The translations under genes were made by a program, and so were the position numbers. 8,082 bases of DNA, from positions 1,338,498 to 1,346,579 of the forward strand of contig NZ_LR698973.1 of assembly GCF_902381825.1 (NCBI RefSeq), written 5' to 3'. This DNA comes from Pseudocoprococcus catus. GTDB lineage: Bacteria; Bacillota; Clostridia; Lachnospirales; Lachnospiraceae. Shown here one piece after another: positions 5,560 through 8,082 of this stretch. The notes beneath the pieces are model-generated. The model was given only the letters and a program-made list of their open reading frames with translations. It was not told the origin of the DNA and ran no database searches. Within the stretch, counting starts at the first letter, position 1; each line of letters starts with the position of its first letter.

Positions 5560-5985
5560 ATGGCGAAGAAAGTAACAGGATATATTAAATTACAGATCCC
5601 TGCAGCAAAGGCTACACCGGCTCCACCAGTAGGTCCGGCATTAGGCCAGCACGGTGTTAATATTGTACAGTTCACAAAGGAATTCAATGCTAGAACAGCT
5701 GATCAGGCTGGTATGATTATCCCAGTTGTTATCACTGTTTATAATGATAGAAGCTTCAGCTTCATCACAAAGACTCCACCTGCAGCTATGTTATTAAAGA
5801 AAGCTTGCAAGATTGAGTCCGGTTCTGCAAACTCCAAGAAGCAGAAAGTAGCTACTATCTCCAGAGCAGAAGTTCAGAAGATTGCAGAACTGAAGATGCC
5901 TGACTTAAATGCAGCATCCATCGATGCAGCTATCAGCATGATCGCTGGTACAGCAAGAAGCATGGGTATCACAGTAGAAGACTAA
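5560..5985 (+). CDS. rplK: 50S ribosomal protein L11
   Basis: L11 binds the GTPase-associated centre of 23S rRNA and takes part in factor-dependent GTP hydrolysis and the stringent response through RelA. The 141-residue protein is full length: the N-terminal domain has the proline-rich [18 protein letters not shown] segment (about 18-35) and the C-terminal RNA-binding domain includes the [12 protein letters not shown] segment. I chose ATG 5560, nine bases after AGGAGGT. An upstream in-frame GTG at 5509 lies inside the L1 hairpin and is not a start. It has the stronger, AT-leaning codon bias of highly expressed genes compared with the regulators to the left. Confidence 0.98.
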   Translation: MAKKVTGYIKLQIPAAKATPAPPVGPALGQHGVNIVQFTKEFNARTADQAGMIIPVVITVYNDRSFSFITKTPPAAMLLKKACKIESGSANSKKQKVATISRAEVQKIAELKMPDLNAASIDAAISMIAGTARSMGITVED

Positions 5986-5995
5986 TACGAATACT

Positions 5996-6035
5996 TGTTA
6001 AATAACAGTGGGAGGGTCGCTCCCGATATTACCAC
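5996..6035 (+). promoter_or_regulatory. L1-type mRNA leader before rplA (copy 2)
   Basis: A small hairpin (TGTT 5996-5999 with AACA 6004-6007) is followed immediately by a 28-base element (6008-6035) running from GTGGGAGGG to GATATTACCAC. It has the same length and layout as the copy before rplK; differences fall mainly in the loop plus one position in the GACATTA/GATATTA strand. The rplA Shine-Dalgarno AAGGAGG (6036-6042) starts at the very next base, so folding or L1 binding would directly affect its access. Confidence 0.75.
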
Positions 6036-6049
6036 AAGGAGGATTTATC

Positions 6050-6742
6050 ATGAAAAAAGGTAAGAGATATGTAGAATCTGCCAAATTAGTAGATCGTACA
6101 AATCTTTATGATGTAGAAGAAGCAGTTAGTATCATTAAGAAGACAGCAAACGCAAAGTTTGACGAGACAATCGAAGCTCATATCAAACTGGGTGTTGATG
6201 GCCGTCATGCTGATCAGCAGGTACGTGGCGCAGTTGTACTGCCTCATGGTACAGGTAAGAAGGTTAGAGTACTTGTATTTGCTAAGGGCGACAAAGTAGA
6301 AGAAGCTCAGGCAGCAGGTGCTGATTTCGTAGGTGGACAGGAACTCGTTCCGAAGATCCAGAACGAAGGATGGCTTGACTTTGATGTTGTAGTTGCTACA
6401 CCGGATATGATGGGTGTTGTTGGTCGTCTTGGTCGTGTACTCGGTCCTAAAGGCTTAATGCCAAACCCAAAAGCTGGTACAGTTACAATGGATGTTACAA
6501 AGGCTGTTAATGATATCAAAGCTGGTAAGATCGAATACAGACTGGATAAGACAAACATTATCCACGTACCAGTTGGTAAAGCTTCTTTCACAGAAGAACA
6601 GTTAGCGGACAACTTCCATACATTAATGGGCGCAATCGTTAAGGCAAAACCAGCAGCTGCTAAGGGTCAGTACCTGAGAAGTGTAACAATCACATCTACA
6701 ATGGGCCCTGGTATCAAATTAAACCCAGTTAAACTTGTTTAA
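6050..6742 (+). CDS. rplA: 50S ribosomal protein L1
   Basis: L1 forms the mobile stalk at the E site that helps release deacylated tRNA, and represses its own operon by binding the mRNA. The 230-residue protein has domain I split around domain II, with [20 protein letters not shown] (about 127-146) and the C-terminal [11 protein letters not shown] segment that contacts RNA. The start is ATG 6050, seven bases after AAGGAGG; the in-frame GTG at 6008 is the first G of the L1 hairpin and is rejected. There are 64 bases between rplK and rplA, mostly taken up by the leader element, so both are in one transcript. Confidence 0.98.
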   Translation: MKKGKRYVESAKLVDRTNLYDVEEAVSIIKKTANAKFDETIEAHIKLGVDGRHADQQVRGAVVLPHGTGKKVRVLVFAKGDKVEEAQAAGADFVGGQELVPKIQNEGWLDFDVVVATPDMMGVVGRLGRVLGPKGLMPNPKAGTVTMDVTKAVNDIKAGKIEYRLDKTNIIHVPVGKASFTEEQLADNFHTLMGAIVKAKPAAAKGQYLRSVTITSTMGPGIKLNPVKLV

Positions 6743-6770
6743 TTATTTTTAATTTGTTGTGGTTTTTTGA

Positions 6771-6799
6771 TTGACAACCAACATAAATGATGATATAAT
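6771..6799 (+). promoter_or_regulatory. Promoter of the rplJ-rplL unit
   Basis: TTGACA (6771-6776) and TATAAT (6794-6799) are both perfect and exactly 17 bases apart, so this is a very strong sigma-A promoter. The start is predicted near 6806, at the head of the L10-type leader. No clear terminator separates rplA from it, so read-through from upstream may add to expression. Confidence 0.92.
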
Positions 6800-6805
6800 A
6801 TCAGA

Positions 6806-6935
6806 GCAAAACTGCCAAAGACAGTAGGTGCCGTAAGGCATAAGGAGAAAACGCCTACCGAGGGAGATTATAGGTGTTCTTTATGAACTCGACTTATATC
6901 AAGACCTCTCTGGGCAGCCGGAGAGGTCTTTTTTT
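6806..6935 (+). ncRNA. L10-type ribosomal protein leader RNA
   Basis: A structured 5' leader before rplJ. Visible pairings are ACTG (6811-6814) with CAGT (6822-6825); TGCC (6829-6832) with GGCA (6837-6840); and GTAGG (6824-6828) with CCTAC (6854-6858), which shares two bases with the first. The AAGGAGAAAACGCCTACCGAGG stretch (6842-6863) is characteristic of the L10 leader of Firmicutes. L10, in complex with L7/L12, is known to bind such leaders and shut off its own synthesis. The leader ends in an intrinsic terminator, so control here is probably by attenuation. Confidence 0.85.
6901..6935 (+). terminator. Attenuator before rplJ
   Basis: AAGACCTCTC (6901-6910) pairs perfectly with GAGAGGTCTT (6921-6930) around a 10-base loop, followed by a run of Ts to 6935. 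It lies between the rplJ promoter and the rplJ start, so it acts as a conditional terminator at the end of the L10-type leader. Confidence 0.92.
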
Positions 6936-6975
6936 GGCGGTACACACGATTATTCTATAAGGAGGTGCACCAATA

Positions 6976-7470
6976 ATGGCAAAAGTAGAAATCAAACAGC
7001 CAATCGTTGATGAGATCGCTGGTTATTTAGCAGATGCTCAGGCAATGGTTCTGGTTGACTATCGTGGTCTGACAGTAGAAGAAGATACACAGCTTCGTAA
7101 GGCTTTAAGAGAAGCAGGCGTTGATTATAAGGTATACAAGAATACTTTAATCAAACGTGCAGTTAAAGGTACAGTATTTGAAGCTGTAACAGATCTTTGC
7201 GAAGGCCCAACAGCTATCGCAACAAGCGCTTCAGATGCAACAGCTCCAGCTAGAGTTTTATATGAAGCAGCTAAGAAAATGCCGAACCTTGAACTTAAGG
7301 GCGGTGTTGTAGATGGTACATTCTATGATGAGAAGATGATTCAGGTTATCGCTACAATTCCATCAAGAGAAGTACTGCTCGGAAAATTACTTGGAAGTAT
7401 CCAGTCCCCTATTACCAACTTTGCTCGTGTTATTAAGCAGATCGCTGAAAGCAAAGAAGAAGTTGCATAA
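6976..7470 (+). CDS. rplJ: 50S ribosomal protein L10
   Basis: L10 anchors L7/L12 dimers to the ribosome and forms the base of the stalk. The 164-residue product shows the N-terminal RNA-binding domain (MVLVDYRGLTVEEDTQLRKALR, about 24-45, and YKVYKNTLIKRA, about 51-62) and a C-terminal helix (about 135-160) that carries L7/L12. The ATG at 6976 follows AAGGAGGT (6959-6966) at nine bases. It is preceded by its own promoter, leader and attenuator and is followed after 25 bases by rplL. The excess of L7/L12 needed over L10 must therefore come from translation or mRNA stability. Confidence 0.98.
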   Translation: MAKVEIKQPIVDEIAGYLADAQAMVLVDYRGLTVEEDTQLRKALREAGVDYKVYKNTLIKRAVKGTVFEAVTDLCEGPTAIATSASDATAPARVLYEAAKKMPNLELKGGVVDGTFYDEKMIQVIATIPSREVLLGKLLGSIQSPITNFARVIKQIAESKEEVA

Positions 7471-7495
7471 AATCTAAAAACGGAGGTATTTTAAA

Positions 7496-7867
7496 ATGGC
7501 AAAATTAACAACAGCTGAATTTATCGAAGCTATTAAAGAGTTATCAGTATTAGAGTTAAATGAATTAGTAAAAGCATGTGAAGAAGAATTTGGTGTATCC
7601 GCAGCAGCAGGTGTTGTTGTTGCAGCAGCAGGTGCTGGTGAAGCAGCAGAAGAAAAGACTGAATTCGACGTTGAATTAACAGAAGTTGGCCCTAACAAAG
7701 TTAAGGTTATCAAAGTTGTTCGTGAAATCACAGGTCTTGGCCTTAAAGAAGCTAAAGAAGCAGTTGACAGCGCTCCTAAGACACTTAAAGAAGCTGTTAG
7801 CAAAGAAGAAGCTGAAGACATCAAGGCTAAACTTGAAGCTGAAGGCGCTAAAGTTACAGTTAAATAA
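7496..7867 (+). CDS. rplL: 50S ribosomal protein L7/L12
   Basis: The multi-copy stalk protein that recruits and stimulates translation GTPases. The 123-residue protein has the N-terminal dimerisation and L10-binding helices (about 1-32), an Ala/Gly-rich hinge (about 34-54) and the C-terminal factor-binding domain (about 55-123) with [24 protein letters not shown] at its core. A CGGAGGT site precedes the ATG. It is the last gene of this unit: a UUCG-capped hairpin follows 23 bases after the stop. Confidence 0.98.
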   Translation: MAKLTTAEFIEAIKELSVLELNELVKACEEEFGVSAAAGVVVAAAGAGEAAEEKTEFDVELTEVGPNKVKVIKVVREITGLGLKEAKEAVDSAPKTLKEAVSKEEAEDIKAKLEAEGAKVTVK

Positions 7868-7890
7868 TTGTACTTTTCAATTTGATATGG

Positions 7891-7919
7891 AAGGCATCTC
7901 TTCGGAGGTGCCTTTTGTT
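7891..7919 (+). terminator. UUCG-loop terminator after rplL
   Basis: AAGGCATCTC (7891-7900) pairs with GAGGTGCCTT (7905-7914) with one G-U pair, closed by a C(UUCG)G tetraloop and followed by TTGTTGT. The T tract is short and broken, so partial read-through to the genes on the right (usually rpoB-rpoC) is likely. Confidence 0.8.
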
Positions 7920-7920
7920 G

Positions 7921-8082
7921 TATGTGTGTCCAGCAAAGCTGGGCCACACTTGCCGGTGTGAGTCACCATATGGGAAACGTGAGAGGATATATTTTTTAAC
8001 AAAAGTTAGCAAGAATTCTCCTTCCTCTACAGGTGGGAGATGAATTGCAGAAAAAAGAAAATAGAACGCTTGTTCTGCGGTG
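7921..8082 (+). promoter_or_regulatory. Structured leader after rplL, presumably before rpoB
   Basis: No gene is seen. A hairpin at 7924-7949 (CCAGC-AAA-GCTGG core, extended by GTGTGT with G-CACAC) competes with two other pairings: CACAC (7945-7949) with GTGTG (7956-7960), and GGTG (7955-7958) with CACC (7964-7967). Further right are TCTCC (8017-8021) with GGAGA (8036-8040), holding an inner CCT/AGG, and AGAAC-GCTT-GTTCT at the edge. In Firmicutes rpoB normally follows rplL, so this is likely its leader, but rpoB itself is outside the window. Confidence 0.45.

Noticed and set aside
6743..6770. T-rich stretch after rplA as a terminator
   Set aside because: No stable stem precedes the T run.

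Overview
The window comes from a low-to-mid GC Firmicute, most likely a Clostridia/Lachnospiraceae gut anaerobe. This is inferred from the L33, NusG, L11, L1, L10 and L7/L12 sequences, the strong AGGAGG ribosome binding sites, and two sigma-54 activators in a Gram-positive gene setting. No taxonomic search could be run.

Left part (1-2089). Positions 1-703 hold no convincing protein gene but are rich in regulatory signals. On the minus strand there is an exact-consensus sigma-54 promoter (415-430). Upstream of it, in the sense of that promoter, lie A/T tracts and three copies of a symmetric TGTCTAT-type operator (521-637). Next comes the gene for a complete PAS-AAA+-Fis sigma-54 activator (704-2089, minus strand). 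The order activator gene, operators, promoter suggests that this activator drives whatever the promoter transcribes. In the window, the only thing downstream of the promoter is a run of four hairpins (401-204) that begins three bases after the predicted start site, with no good ORF. A sigma-A-type promoter faces it from 99-127. The two units converge on a 16-bp inverted repeat that looks like a two-way terminator.

Middle part (2090-4339). A divergent intergenic region carries the activator's own promoter, a terminator-like hairpin and a palindrome. It is followed by comF (a phosphoribosyltransferase-fold protein of the DNA-uptake family). Under its own sigma-A promoter comes a second sigma-54 activator gene. 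This second protein has no sensor domain and departs from consensus at several conserved AAA+ positions.

Right part (4361-8082). This is the conserved translation/transcription cluster: promoter, rpmG, secE, nusG, rplK, rplA, then a second promoter with an L10-type leader and attenuator, rplJ, rplL, a UUCG terminator, and a structured leader that presumably precedes rpoB beyond the right edge. Near-identical 28-nt hairpins just before rplK and rplA resemble the L1-binding site of 23S rRNA and probably mediate L1 autoregulation at both genes. L10 (with L7/L12) probably controls rplJL through the attenuator.

The least ordinary part is the sigma-54 promoter, operator array and structured RNA at 200-640. 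The tandem L1 sites, the divergent second activator and the switch-like region after rplL are next.
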